Made by a program: the position numbers and the translations under genes. Positions 52,203-63,359 of a stretch of DNA of 64,000 bases are shown one piece after another. Every line of letters begins with the position of its first letter. Position 1 is the first letter of the stretch. The notes beneath the pieces were generated by a model. That model saw only the letters and a list, made by a program, of their open reading frames with translations. It was not told the DNA's origin and searched no databases. Source of the stretch: Trichobilharzia szidati (Eukaryota; Platyhelminthes; Trematoda; Strigeidida; Schistosomatidae); the NCBI GenBank assembly GCA_944472155.2, contig OX235274.1, positions 40,112,052 through 40,176,051 of the forward strand, in the 5' to 3' direction.

Positions 52203-52995
52203 CGTAAAGTGATTAAATGATAAATAATAAAAAATCTCCTGTATCTTTATCATTTAGAAATGTCAAAGAAGCTAGTTATCATAGAGCAATAATAAATGAA
52301 GTAAACTCCTTCACTTTACGTGGCCATTGCCTATTACCTGTTGTAGCAAAGACAGAATTCCCTCTTAGCGTTTTATAACTGTTTATTATTTGTTGGTCTG
52401 TGAATATCTTCTGGGTGATGAAGACGACAGTACTGCATCGGCTATATTCATCTCATTAAGACATAAGTAGATCGAAGGCGACTGCTGGGAGGCATATCTA
52501 CTGGCTAAATTTAGATGGTGAACTGAAATACATAGCTCACTATCGTAGCAGTATTGCAGAAGCTGCTAATCTACCATTAAAAATGTACTTACAACCATGG
52601 TCTATCTCAGAACTCAAACGGTTGCAAATTCACACTGATTTTTCTAGTCCATTCCAAAAGGACAATTTCTGGTAGTGACTGATGCGTTTTTAAAGTGACC
52701 AGAAGTATTTATCATGGAAAATGTTTCTGCAACGACTACAAATCAGAAAATAACAGTAGTATTTCTTCTTTTCGAATTACGCAGTGTAATTTTAATGGAC
52801 AATGGTATGCATTCTGAGTCGTGCCATTTTCAACATTTCTATCAGAACAATGACACCAAACATGTCTCCTGTCTACTATTATCATCACAGTCAAGCTGTC
52901 AAGCTGAATATCTAGTCGATATATCTAATAGAAGTACTTTAAATGTTCCTTTGGCGTTATTGATCGGCACTAAATCCTTTGGCTCTAAATAGATT
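52203..52995 (+). pseudogene. Gypsy-type integrase remnant
   Basis: Blocks: HIYWLNLDGELKYIAHYRSS (zinc-finger region), EAANLPLKMYLQPWSISELK, LQIHTDFSSPFQKDNF (first catalytic Asp within HTDF), then after a stop VFIMENVSATTTNQKI, and in the open frame 52714-52992 VILMDNGMHSESCHFQHFYQ (second Asp in MDNG), NNDTKHVSCL and SSQSSCQAEYLVDISNRSTL (Glu in QAE). The D, D, E spacing fits a retroviral-type integrase core, but stops and shifts abolish function. Confidence 0.75.
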
Positions 52996-53535
52996 ATAAC
53001 TCAGTGAAAACACAATCAGACGAAAAATTTATACTATGTTAATCCAAAACAAACTGCTGAGGTTATCGTGGATGACTTATAAAGCGAAATTCAGAGGACC
53101 TCTGTGGTCAAGAAATGAAACGATAAGGCTTTAGTGATGCGGGTAGTCGACTTCAAGAAAATTTACCCCTATGAAATAATGTGTCAAGAAACAAGTACGG
53201 AAAACCTATGGTAAACAAAAGTCAGAAGTACTGCGAGGATCTCAGGAAATATGACTACCCACCAAGTAACATTAATTTATTTTAATGGTTAACATTGGGT
53301 ATTTGTAGGCATCCGTTTGAATTTCATTAGCCTTTAGAGATTGGGTTTAATCTCGCATTGAACATTGGTAAGGATAGTTTATATGTAAGATATATGCAGG
53401 AAAAATTTCCCTTACTTTTGAACGACAAAAGTTTAGTACTATAACTACAAATTAGTCTGGTTCACGGATATAAGAAACGATTCGCAATTGTGTGGCCTTC
53501 TAATATAAAGTTTTTTCGTTGGTTATCCTTTTCTT

Positions 53536-53750
53536 TTTCATTCTGTATATTCTGAGTGGAACATAGGCTTCTAGCTTGGAAATTTCAGTAGCGGTTGGGT
53601 TATTTTAACGATGTGGGTTTACTTGCCTAATCTTGGCTCTTCAGCAGGCTTACTACTGGGTGGGAGAGAATTAGGATTACGTTGGCCGGTAATCGAACCA
53701 AAACCACGTACGTGAGTGGCAAGTATTCCACCGTAGAAAGACCGGTGCAC
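53536..53750 (-). mobile_element. tRNA-headed SINE, diverged
   Basis: Minus strand: head (TGCACCGGTCTTTCTACGGT), a B-box-like TTTGGTTCGATTACCG, CCAGTAGTAAGCCTGCTGAA and a tail with CCTATGTTCCACTCAGAATA. Strongly diverged in the middle. Confidence 0.7.
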
Positions 53751-54579
53751 ACATTTTATTATTGATTTGTTGAGAAGGACGCTTTTTTCCTAAAGTCGAC
53801 TAACGCAGACTGCTTTAGTCTTTAGTAAACAGTCTTTTATCATAGTGTATTAGACTAGTAACATAAACAGTTTAAGCACGCTTCAAGAAGCCAGGAAGCG
53901 TTCTCCAATTAATTACTATCACACAACTGCGAAAAAAATCAGATATGAAATCATTTCTGCCAGTATTCACATTCTATGGGTTTATTTCAGACTAAAGGTG
54001 TTATAAACTGTGTTAACTGACACATTATAGCAGTCATTTGGAACTGATTTGACTTTCTAAGCTAAATAGCCTCCTGGTGTTGAAACCATTCCGACCTTAC
54101 CGTCAAGCATTACTATTTGACGTCAGTTAATTTTAACTGTTCATAATAATGAATTCTGCCTACCTTCTTGTTAGCATGGGTTTCAAAATATTTCAGATAT
54201 TAGCAAGGTCTTAACAAAGCAGGGATGGGAAACGAACCAGGATAATATATACATGAGCTTATCTTTTGTTATTTCAAGGATTCTTCTCAGTTGACTACAA
54301 CATGAACAGCTTTTCTTTTTGGGAAGCCTGATTAAAATTTGGGCTACCGAAAAACCTGCATCAATAAACTGCATACAGTTTTCCTTATTCAGTTTGCTAG
54401 AATCTAGTGAAATATGACCTCTTACAGTATTGTTTACTCCGGCGAGTATTCACAAATTACTGCTAAACATCAGAAAAGGCATTATCTTCATTGGCAACTT
54501 ATCCCAGTACCTGAGATGACCGTTCCTGAGCGGCATCTCCAGTTCACAAAATGTACTCCTGAACTCTTTATAATTGGTA
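53751..54579. other. unassigned AT-rich stretch
   Basis: A plus-strand frame at 54414-54746 (110 codons) overlaps the repeat that follows and has no recognised motif. Nothing else is supported. Confidence 0.35.
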
Positions 54580-54810
54580 TTCAGCAAAATGTCATGTATT
54601 TCATGAAGAAGAGAAAGAAGATACATCAAAATAGGTTATTTTGCGCCTCCAATCAGATAGAACTGTGTCACACTATCTGTTGTCACTTAACCTTTTATTT
54701 GAAGATCCTGGACAAAGAGGAACTATCATGTAGTAGACTCCATTGAAAATTCTGTACATTATACAGACATTGTTCAGAATAAAGCTATTGTTATTATTAT
54801 TAAAAACATA
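54580..54810 (+). repeat. dispersed repeat with (ATT)n tail, copy 1
   Basis: Matches 62470-62710: gagaaagaagatacatcaaa versus gacaaagaagaaatatgaca, ttgaagatcctggacaaaga versus ttgaagattttggaagaaga, and the end attgttcagaataaagctat followed by an ATT microsatellite. The end looks like the 3' terminus of a non-LTR element of unknown family. Confidence 0.6.
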
Positions 54811-54939
54811 AATGATACTAAAGATTTGAACCTACTTTATAAGCGATGAAAAGGAGTAACTGTTAGGCTCTAGGAGTAACACATCTGTGTAAAACTTTGA
54901 CATTGCGGTAGTATGTAATTCAGTATTGATTTTTAATTA

Positions 54940-55115
54940 GATATATATCACACAGCGAAACAGAATCATTTACTAGATGACGTTCGGAACACAATTTATT
55001 GTACATAAGCATATCAATTATAATTACAGAAGTGTTTCACTGTGTGTGATATATCTAGTAAAGGAATTATTATGGAATTAAATACTATCAGAGTGCCCAA
55101 ATTTTAAGCATACAT
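54940..55115 (-). repeat. PLE-type terminal hairpin
   Basis: Inverted stretches gatatatatcacacagcg (54941 region) and cactgtgtgtgatatatc (55023-55042) flank a hairpin with gacgttcggaacacaattta. The downstream end (tatcagagtgcccaaatttt) matches the PLE outer sequence at 45770-45790 and 11017-11040. Confidence 0.6.
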
Positions 55116-55275
55116 TAATTTCACTTACGTTCTTCCTGTTCGAAGACTAGTCAATAAACTCACATGACTTTTGCAAATTGAAACAAGGTATGAAAATCTT
55201 CATATTTTCAAAATTTGATGTCTGAAAAGTGGAATCATTCCCTAAATACCTAACGTCTACGACCTCCTGTCGGAA

Positions 55276-55486
55276 GTGCGTCGGTGGCACAGTGGTAGAA
55301 TGCTCGACTACCACTCGAGTAGTTCGGGGTCCAATCCCCGACCGACGCACTGCTTTACCTCACTAAGCCAATAATAGGTCTGGTAAAGAAGGAGGGTTGG
55401 GCAGGAAGTCGGAAACCCCATGCCACAAAAATCAACACCACTGCTACAGAAACTTCAAGCCTCTAGCTTGAAGCATTATGTTCCTT
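55276..55486 (+). mobile_element. tRNA-headed SINE
   Basis: Order: gtgcgtcggtggcacagtgg, ggggtccaatccccgaccga, ctaagccaataataggtctg, agggttgggcaggaagtcgg, aacaccactgctacagaaac, and a shortened tail gaagcattatgttccttcga. No clear target duplication. Confidence 0.88.
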
Positions 55487-55569
55487 CGAGCTCCAGTCCT
55501 AACAGACATAGTTAGAACAAGAATAAAAATTCAATGAAAATTTTGCTTAAACGAAGGGCCCTACTGAAT

Positions 55570-57350
55570 TGTTAAAAAGTTGCTTCATATCAAAAATGAA
55601 ATCGAGCAGTTAAAGAGAAGGTTAATGGAGACAGTTACCAACATGGATTACGACCTTATAATACAGTTCTCTGGCAATGCCAAATCAGCAGCATTGAAAG
55701 AGTCAAAAAATACTGAAATCGAAAAATTCAATAAGTAACTGGAGAAGAAATCTCCATGTGAGAACGATTAGATCAGTAATCTAAGGTTAACGATGGTCGA
55801 CAAATCAAAGGGGATTGTCAGTCTCTCAACGTATGTGTTAAGATCCACGGAAATTAGTGTATTAGCAAAGGGACTAAATTTTCATATAGTAGCAGACAAG
55901 CTACCGTGCGTCGGTGGTATAATGGTTAGGACACTTGCCGACCATGCACATGGTCCGGGGTTCGATCCCCGACTGACGCACTCCTTTACCTCGCTAAGCC
56001 AGAAATAAAGCTGGTGAAGAGGAAAGGTTGGGCATGAGGCTAGCAACCCCATCCTGTAAAATAAATACTGCTACAGAAACTTCAAGCCATTAGCTTGAAG
56101 CCCTATGTTCCATTGGGGAACGCGAAGGAAAAAAAAAGCAGACAAGCTAAAACTTAGGGATATCATCCCTAAAGTAGAAATAGCACTAAGTGGGTTAGAT
56201 AAAACAACGGCTGATGAAGTACAGGAACAGTGTGCACTAACATTGAAATGACAAAAAAGAGGAAATCCTAACCTGACAAAACCAGAGATAGAAGCCCTAA
56301 AACACCTTAGGAATAACAAGGATATAGTAATCACTAAATCAAACACAGGGAATGCAACAGTAATACTAGAAAAATCAGACTATTTGGAGAAGGTGAATAT
56401 CCACATACAAATAGAATCATTTGAGGAAATTAAGAAATCAATAGACACCGTTGTGAATTAGGTTAAGAAATCCACAGTGGACCTTGTAAGCCAAATGAAG
56501 CCATTTCTAGGTGAGTCTAAATGGTTTAATTTAATTCCAAAAACTAAAAATTCGAGAAGGATGTGTGGTGTTGTTAAAGTTCATAAGTCAAAATATCCTA
56601 TCAGACCTATAAGTGGTTTCAGAAATTCACCTACTTATCAATTATTTAAATATTCAGCTACGTTATTAAATGCTCTTAGAAGCCACTCAAAATCTAGACT
56701 AACAAAGTTTTATGAACTAAAACATACTTAATATAATTTAGAATTAGATAGTGAGGAAAAAATGGTTAGTTTTAATATAGTCAGTTTATATGCAATAGTA
56801 CCGATAAATATGACTATAGAAGCGGTCGGAAACAAACTCATTTCTGACCAAGAACTCGAACTTAGGACAAAAGTACCACTAGATGACATAATGCTAAAAG
56901 TGAAGCCTTACCTGACTTCCAAAGTATCTAAATTCCAGGGGAAAATATGCAAACAAACTGTGGGAGTTGCCATGGGGTCACTAATATCCCCAATTGTGGC
57001 AGATATATCCATGGATAGATGGGTAAACTTAGCGACTGGAACGTTCAGGTCCACTCGATAAATATGGTGGAGATATGTAGATGACGCATTCACTGTACTT
57101 AGAACACAGGAGATAAAGAGATTCTTTGAACACATCAACTCGTAGGTAGAGGCAGTTCAATTCACTTTTAAATTGGATAGTCAGAAGGGAGAGATTCCAA
57201 TGTTAGGTTGTAGCGTAAAAAGGAAAGAAGATGGGAAGCAAAACACTAGTGTTTGGAGTAAACCAACACATTCAAGCCGATATTTAGATTTCGGGTCTTA
57301 TGCCAGTATAAATGACATTGGTGGAATGTTTAATGAATAGGGCACAAAAA
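55570..57350 (+). pseudogene. PLE reverse transcriptase, SINE-interrupted
   Basis: N-terminal blocks MDYDLIIQFSGNAKSAALKE and TEISVLAKGLNFHIVADKL up to the SINE, then LRDIIPKVEIALSGLDKTTA, LTKPEIEALKHLRNNKDIVI, ILEKSDYLEKVN, VKVHKSKYPIRPISGFRNSP, motif A degraded (VSFNIVSLYAIVPI, Asp changed to Asn), motif B VGVAMGSLISPIVADIS, and in another frame WWRYVDDAFTVLRTQEIKRF (motif C, YVDD intact, about 57068-57128) and IPMLGCSVKRKEDGKQ. Frame breaks occur at about 56250, 56460, 56730 and 57060. Confidence 0.85.
55904..56136 (+). mobile_element. tRNA-headed SINE inside PLE, 13-bp TSD
   Basis: A 233-bp SINE flanked by agcagacaagcta (55891-55903 and 56137-56149). Head: gcgtcggtggtataatggtt, B box ggttcgatccccgac; centre aggttgggcatgaggctagc; tail ccctatgttccattggggaa and a run of nine A. 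It splits the host PLE frame, which continues with the same residues (ADKL) after it. Confidence 0.95.
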
Positions 57351-57359
57351 ATTAATAAT

Positions 57360-58145
57360 AATGGTAGTGATAGTGGGGATAATAATACTAATGACATTCA
57401 TGATAAACATGCACAGAATGATGACAGCACCAACAGTAAGGAATTAAAATAACCAGTAGTACTTGCATACAAAGAAAGAACTTCGGAAATCTTACGTTGA
57501 ATTCTTAGCACAGTGATAACAAAATTGGCATTCAAACCCGCAAACTCACTTAGAAGAAAAATTTTCCGGTTAAAGGATCCTGTGGAGCCCATTAGACAAA
57601 ATAATTTAGTTTATATAATACCCTGCTGCAATAACTGTCAGATGAAATACACAGGTCTAAGTAGTAAAACAGGGCCAGTCAGTCAGTCAGACCAACAGAG
57701 CACAGAAACCTAGCAAAATCTAGATTAGTTGACCCTAATAAGATAAGAAATCTGGAGAATAGCTCAGCTATAATATTACATGCAATTACACACAGCCATA
57801 CAATGGGATGGGATAAGGTGGCAGTTCAAGAATCTAATACAATAGCAGAAGGGAAAAAGAGACTGATAACGGGAGCCTTATTTATTGAATTTACTGAAAA
57901 TAATTGTAGTAGGAATGATTCAACACCTGTTCACCCTAATATCTGGAAAATTCTACTACACCTACAATCAATGTGAAGGAATGAAGAAAACTTTGAGGCT
58001 GAATTCTAGAAGTTGTACAGTTATAACTGATATGGTTATGAACAATAAACTGTTTTCGAAACGTCGTCCAATAAATAAAACTGTTTCACTGTGTGATCTA
58101 CCTAATAGAGAAATTATTATTAGTAACATATGTCCGGAATGATGT
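57360..58145 (+). pseudogene. PLE GIY-YIG nuclease and 3' end
   Basis: The frame 57513-57713 reads ITKLAFKPANSLRRKIFRLK, DPVEPIRQNNLVYIIPCCNN and CQMKYTGLSSKTGPVSQSDQ, with YTG in place of YIG, followed after a shift by NLENSSAIILHAITHSHTMG-like text. Downstream (58010-58075) lies a hairpin with tatggttatgaacaataaac, tttcgaaacgtcgtcc, then cactgtgtgatctacc, typical of this PLE family's terminus. Confidence 0.75.
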
Positions 58146-58439
58146 AAGTAATTAAACTGCTAAGAGCTAGAAGTATAACATTTCCACAGGGTGATTAGTC
58201 CAATACTCATGAGAATAAAGTTCAAAATTGTTTGAGTAGAAACAGAGTTTGGCTAGAAAGAGTATAACGATATAACAGGTTACGTAATCACACAAAATGT
58301 TTTAAAAATAACAAAAATAGGGGTAGGATGAGTAAAGTTCAGATGAAACAATAACATTTTCTAAACAGGACAGGACAGAAAATATAGGAGAACAAATGAC
58401 GTAATAGAATTTTGTATGTTGTTACGTAAGTTTGTTTAA

Positions 58440-58875
58440 TCAGCGAGGTGGTGCAAGATTCATCACTGTCTCTTTCTGCGCACATAGAAATGATCTCAAT
58501 CATTTGATGGCGATTGCTTCGGCAGAAAGTAGTAAGCTAGGCCCCTTTTTTCTATGTTGATTAATCTGAACACTTTTCGACTGTTTACAATATGCCAAGT
58601 GTCTAATAGCTGGTGCCCAACAGCACTGTTTAATGCCTTCGAGCGGTTTGGCCTCAGATTTTATGTTATGTGTTCAGAAATGTGGACAATAACCCTTCTC
58701 CCTGTGTGTACTTCGGCACATAAATATAAAGTGGTAGACACAGTTGGAGGTAACACGAGGTGGGAGTTCTCCCACGTTTGATCGTCTTAGATGACTAGTC
58801 ATTAGATAAACGCACAAAAGCTTGGGAGCTGGATAACTTATTTTCAGAACAGCTTTCATTCTGAATCTTTTTCTA
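58440..58875 (-). pseudogene. PLE nuclease remnant
   Basis: Minus strand: LPPRVTSNCVYHFIFMCRST (first nuclease strand) followed by a damaged YIG strand, then, further along, blocks matching the LGTSY and TVEKC stretches, and a C-terminal part equivalent to AEAIAIK. It resembles the nuclease at 63552-63752 most closely. Frameshifted. Confidence 0.65.
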
Positions 58876-58969
58876 CTAGCAGTATCAAGAGTAATAGTTT
58901 AATCAGCCGCAGAGTTAGAGCTCTATGCTCAGAAGAAGTAGTTGAAGATGAATTAAGCATTGTATATGA

Positions 58970-59203
58970 TACAGTTCAACATTGGACCATCTGGTGCAAA
59001 ACGGCCACAAAGCTAGCATGGAAGAATCCTTCTTTACAATCTACCGGTTGCCTAATAAATTGCCGAAATCATCGAAGCACCGCAAGCTCCAAACAGCAGA
59101 GGCTATTTCAATTCGCCTCAAACAACCAGTGCTCTGTGTCCAAAAGAAACCAGTCCAGACCCTACTACTGCCCTGGCCCTCAGTAGAAACTGTAAACTCA
59201 TGA
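58970..59203 (+). pseudogene. PLE nuclease C-terminal tail
   Basis: Reads LDHLVQNGHKASMEESFFTI, YRLPNKLPKSSKHRKLQTAE and AISIRLKQPVLCVQKKPVQT. It keeps only the part after the nuclease active site, so it has no catalytic potential. Confidence 0.8.
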
Positions 59204-59372
59204 TTTTGTAATATTATCTTTCCTAATTCTTCTGACATTCAGCTTATTGTTATGTTGATGCCATGCAGCTGTAATCTGTCAATACTATTCATTCGATGTT
59301 ATTTAAACAGCATTAATGTTGCTCATAACACCAATTCATTCATTCACTATAGTGGATGGATTTATAATTGTA

Positions 59373-59413
59373 GAGCCTGATAATGAATTTATCGAAAAGA
59401 GTACTCTTTGTTC
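59373..59413 (+). ncRNA. PLE hammerhead motif, one core change
   Basis: GAGC, CTGATAA (position 8 G changed to A), TGAATTTATC, GAAA, AGAGTACTCT, TT, GTTC. G8 is a catalytic base in hammerheads, so this copy should be inactive. Confidence 0.7.
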
Positions 59414-59430
59414 AGTATCCATTCTTTTGA

Positions 59431-60539
59431 AAAGTTTAATCATCGTTTAAAAAGTTAATTCTTTTAACTCTTAATAATCTGACAACTTACATCATTCCAG
59501 ATGCATATTACCCTTAGTTCCTATCAGTTACTTCCATTCATCGCGCATAAAGTATGCTCAAATCTTTAATGTCACTTATATTCTTTTGTATCATTCAGGT
59601 TGTATTCAGTTGAGAAAAATCCTCAAAACAATAAAAAATGAGATCATTCATATAATCCTGGTACATTTGTCACTCTTGCTTTGTTCAAGTTTATTAATGG
59701 GAGGAATTGTATGAACTAGTAAGATTTTCTTCGTCATCATATGAAACTTATATGAAATGAAATAATGCTCACGAAATACACTAAATTCCTTATGAACAAT
59801 AATACATCTCCAGTATTGTTAGAGAAAATTTCAGTACACTTCCTAATAATATTCAAAAGATGTAGTAATATCATGGCAGTAACACTGTATGTAAACAATT
59901 AGATGTTAATATGCCTAGAAGCCAGGATTTTTACAGAAAAATAGATGAAAATGTAAATCACTTGAATCCCATCACTGAGGATTACGTCATCGTTCAAATG
60001 CCTGGGTAACAAGAGCAATCTACCTGAAGTCTTCACTACACAGTATTCACTCCACATTTCTAAAATGTCGCTCACAACATTAATACACACAATTATAGCT
60101 ACATCTGAGTGTTTTAGAGAAAGAATAACTTAGTATCTTGAAATGTTTTAACAATTAAGTAAAATTTATTTTTCTACTAATAGTATGGATTTCATTCCTG
60201 AGGAGATTTGTAGCTCAGGTGGATGATTTTAATCTAACTGTGTTCTCTGAGTTGAATGTTTTAATTACGGAACATCCATTGTCATTCTAGACAACATCCT
60301 CAGCGCGAACTTCATTATGAAGTGAATTCTAATCCTATTGCTGAAGATATTTTAGAGTGACTGATCAAAATGAAACATAATGACAACTTAAAAGTTAACG
60401 TCCTGTTAATCTGTAAGAATCAATGATAGTGACTGTTTAACGGCAACCAAGGCTCAACACCTGATCCAAATATTTCAATGTAACGGCTAAAATGAACCTG
60501 ATAAAGGTTCAAGTTCAAAACATTTATAAAAATGAAACA
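59431..60539. other. unassigned AT-rich region
   Basis: About 1.1 kb without a supported gene or repeat. Confidence 0.35.
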
Positions 60540-61065
60540 TTGTTTTAACTAAACGTTTATCTAAGCAAGCCAGTAGCCTAACTAGTGCGCCAGAGGATTT
60601 AAATAATGAATTCGAACAAATAAGGAAAACATAACTTATGAATGAACAACTATCTACCAGCACGTATTCGAAAATATATTTAAGGTATTAATACAAATCA
60701 TAAGGAGTTTAATGCCTTCATAGTACTGCCATATACAGAGGGAATTTCATGGACCCTATATAGGATTCTTAATGAAGATGGAATTAGAGTGGCATTTAAA
60801 TCAAACAACTCACTCAGAGACAAACATTGTTGGCTTGAGAACTTGGAAGAAACGATCCGGAAAAATAATATAATTTACCAAATATCATGTCATAACTCTG
60901 ACGTCAGTTTTGTAGATCAAAGTAATAGATTTTAGTCAGTTAGATTATCGAAACACAGGAATTTAACTAGATGCGGAATGATAGAACTTGAGAAGTTAAA
61001 TAGTCTAGAAGGAAACTCGGCGACTGCAATGTATTCACTTGGATGTAACCACGCAATAGCTTGAA
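60540..61065 (+). pseudogene. PLE RT end and nuclease remnant, left part
   Basis: Blocks in shifting frames: LSKQASSLTSAPEDLNNEFE (RT end; compare 46320), LYRILNEDGIRVAFKSNNSL, NNIIYQISCHNS (nuclease strand), LEKLNSLEGNSATAMYSLGC. It parallels 46320-46850 closely. An RTE fragment interrupts it at about 61070. Confidence 0.65.
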
Positions 61066-61605
61066 ATACGACAAAACTACACTCATCATAAAGAACAAGA
61101 CTCGGAATTTCAACACAGAAAATGTGAAGTCAGTCAGTCAGTTCTTCCATATGGGTCAGAAACTTGCACTGCGTGTCAGTCAAGAAAAGGACTTCCAACA
61201 GGCCACTGCAGACTTTTATCAACAGCTGCTAACTTCGCTGGCTGGCTCCATACTGAAGATCAAATGGCCCGACAAGAAACTCTGGCTGAGAACAAACCAA
61301 CCGAGAGCCGATATCTCAACAAATATGTCGGAGAAAATGGAGATGGATCGGGCATACGTTGAGGAGGCCGACAAATGACGTCGCACGCAATGCAGGCCAT
61401 TGCTGGAGTGAAACCTGAATAGGGGACGACGAGTGGGTTGTTGGTGCGAGGGTGACATGGAGGAGATCGTGTGAGGAGGAGATAAGGGATTATGGGCAAT
61501 CGTGGACCCAGCTAAAGAGGAGAGTAGAAAATAAAACAAAGTGGAGATGTGTTGTTGAAGCCCTATGTTCCACTCGGAACCCAAGGGAATAATAGTAGTA
61601 CTCAA
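61066..61605 (+). mobile_element. RTE-type LINE inserted in PLE
   Basis: Starts at the INNKIRIFNTNVKSV block (LIIKNKTRNFNTENVKSVSQ) and ends with the tail gttgaagccctatgttccac, tcggaacccaagggaataat. The PLE blocks resume after it. No certain target duplication is visible. Confidence 0.75.
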
Positions 61606-61609
61606 AGGT

Positions 61610-61850
61610 TATATAGTTAGTTCGAAAGGAAGGTTAATCACAGAATCTTTGTTCATCAAATCAGTGTTAAAATCTTGTACAATCAAAATGATACGATGTC
61701 TATACCAGATCTATAGGAACTTTTATTATAACATTTCAGGAGGTAAGGCTATATAAAGCAGGTTATCTAGTCGTGTGAACATATCAAAACGATAATGAGC
61801 CATAGATTGAGCATGGAACGTCATCCACTCATCAATGTTGTATTAATGCT
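61610..61850 (+). pseudogene. PLE 3' part, continuation
   Basis: KGRLITESLFIKSVLKSCTI and KMIRCLYQIYRNF parallel VERDINHWFVVHRLSTKITY at 46880. The following aacgataatgagccatagat and gagcatggaacgtcatcc match the PLE hairpin of 47046-47085. Confidence 0.6.
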
Positions 61851-62469
61851 TGTAATATCAAATAGACTTACATAATATGGAATTGTATTCTATCAGAGTA
61901 TCCACAATCTATTCTTACATAATGATTTGCTGTTTGAGTACTCTTTGTTTTCACTTTGAATTTCATCAAATAACAGAATAGTCTACAACATTTCACTGGT
62001 GTTAAGATGTAACTGTCTTCAGTGAACTCTCAGAAATTGGTTTGTTTGAACATTAGTGTTACGACATTCCTCATTACAACATACAAATGTGGTTCTTTTA
62101 TTTCGCACTGCAAAATTATCCTCTTCTACAGAAGTCATTCGATGTGAAAAGTGATTGGCGCCCTATTTAAAACCTGGGCTTCCGAAATGCCCCATCCTTG
62201 TATCGCATGTAATTCCTCGTGTTGAGCTTGTTTTAATCTAATGGCGTTTCTTACTCTCATGAGTATTTAAAATGTCTACAATTTACTTATTCGCAGGTTT
62301 CCACTAAGCTTGAACAAAAGTAAAATCATGGGTGGCAACGTATCTCAATGCATGAGATACCCATTTCTGAGATTTTGTTTTAGTACAAACTACCGGTACC
62401 TGAGAAATAAAACTAATTACCTGAAGTTTTCAATTATTCAATTATTATAATTATTATATCCTTGGTTCG
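61851..62469. other. unassigned AT-rich stretch
   Basis: No supported gene or repeat. Confidence 0.35.
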
Positions 62470-62710
62470 ACTTTCAACCATATATCATGCATTCTTCGAA
62501 GGAGTGAGACAAAGAAGAAATATGACAGGGAATTGATTTACACTTTAGGTCAGAGAGCAGTGTATCACTCAACTTGCGATCATTTATTATTTTACTTGAA
62601 GATTTTGGAAGAAGAGAAATTATGTGAGTAGTCATTTCTGCTGAAAATTCTCTATATATAATTTAAACACTGTTCAGAAGTCAGCTATTACTATTATTAT
62701 TACTACTAAT
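62470..62710 (+). repeat. dispersed repeat with (ATT)n tail, copy 2
   Basis: Partner of 54580-54810, with the same order of short conserved blocks and the end cactgttcagaagtcagcta followed by ATT repeats. Confidence 0.6.
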
Positions 62711-62889
62711 TTGTACGTAAACTATTGAGAACGAGTCGTGTATGTGTTTCATTGTAAAAATTCAAGTATACATTCGAGGTTAATTGAAGCAAAGTATTTA
62801 AAAAGCTCAAAATCTCCTAGTTCTCGGACAATTTATTTCATAAATTTGAACAAGGAAAGAAGAAACATTGGCGCAGAATAATCTGGATC

Positions 62890-62930
62890 CATTTTATTTC
62901 GTCGGTTCTCATCCGCTGCGTACAACTTGA
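62890..62930 (-). ncRNA. PLE hammerhead motif, left arm
   Basis: Minus strand: GCAG-type stem replaced by GCAGC, core CGGATGA (position 4 changed), GAACCGAC, GAAA, TAAAATGGATC, CAG. Slightly damaged partner of the right-arm copy. Confidence 0.55.
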
Positions 62931-63359
62931 ATTCTTTAATGAAATAAAAACGTGTACAATTTTAACAAACTTTTGTCCATTAGCAAGCATATTGTCAGAG
63001 CGCCATAGTGAAATAAGGCGTTGCGATTAACAAGGTTTCTAAAGTGTTACGATATATGTATATATATCTTTTTAGAGAGAAGTTTCTTGAAAAAAATTTA
63101 TTAACAGTTGTGTTGTTGGGGTGGTAACAAAAGAAAATTAGTAATAGTTACATAATTAGATAGGAGAAGATTAAAATTTCGGTGCACTTGAGGTCAGATG
63201 AGAGGTTGATGATGTAATACAGTGAGCAGAACTCAGAAGATCAAGAAAACTTATCTCTTAAGAGAGTCAAGCGAAAAATAAAGCGGGGGGTGGAGTGAAA
63301 AGACAATTAACAAAATTAGAAAACAAAGAGTTACTAAGAAGTGAGTCACCAGGGTAATT

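Larger units (their letters stand above)
49690..53250 (+). mobile_element. Gypsy-type LTR retrotransposon remnant
   Basis: Gag, protease/RT and integrase pieces follow each other on the plus strand across an assembly gap. Schistosome Gypsy elements with this gag-pol arrangement are known. I find no matching LTRs on the two sides, so ends are approximate. Every coding part has stops or frameshifts. Confidence 0.7.
58895..59430 (+). mobile_element. PLE deletion derivative
   Basis: Same family as 21742-25028. It begins at gccgcagagttagagctcta (RT end), and after ttgtatgatac-like text jumps straight to ttggaccatctggtgcaaaa in the nuclease, so about 400 bases present in the full element are missing. 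It then runs to the hammerhead and the outer end ttcagtatccattcttttga. Confidence 0.8.

Noticed and set aside
60430..60530. Hammerhead candidate at aacctgataaaggttc
   Set aside because: The CTGATAA stretch is followed by no GAAA at a suitable distance and the hairpin is explained by the aacct/aggtt palindrome alone.
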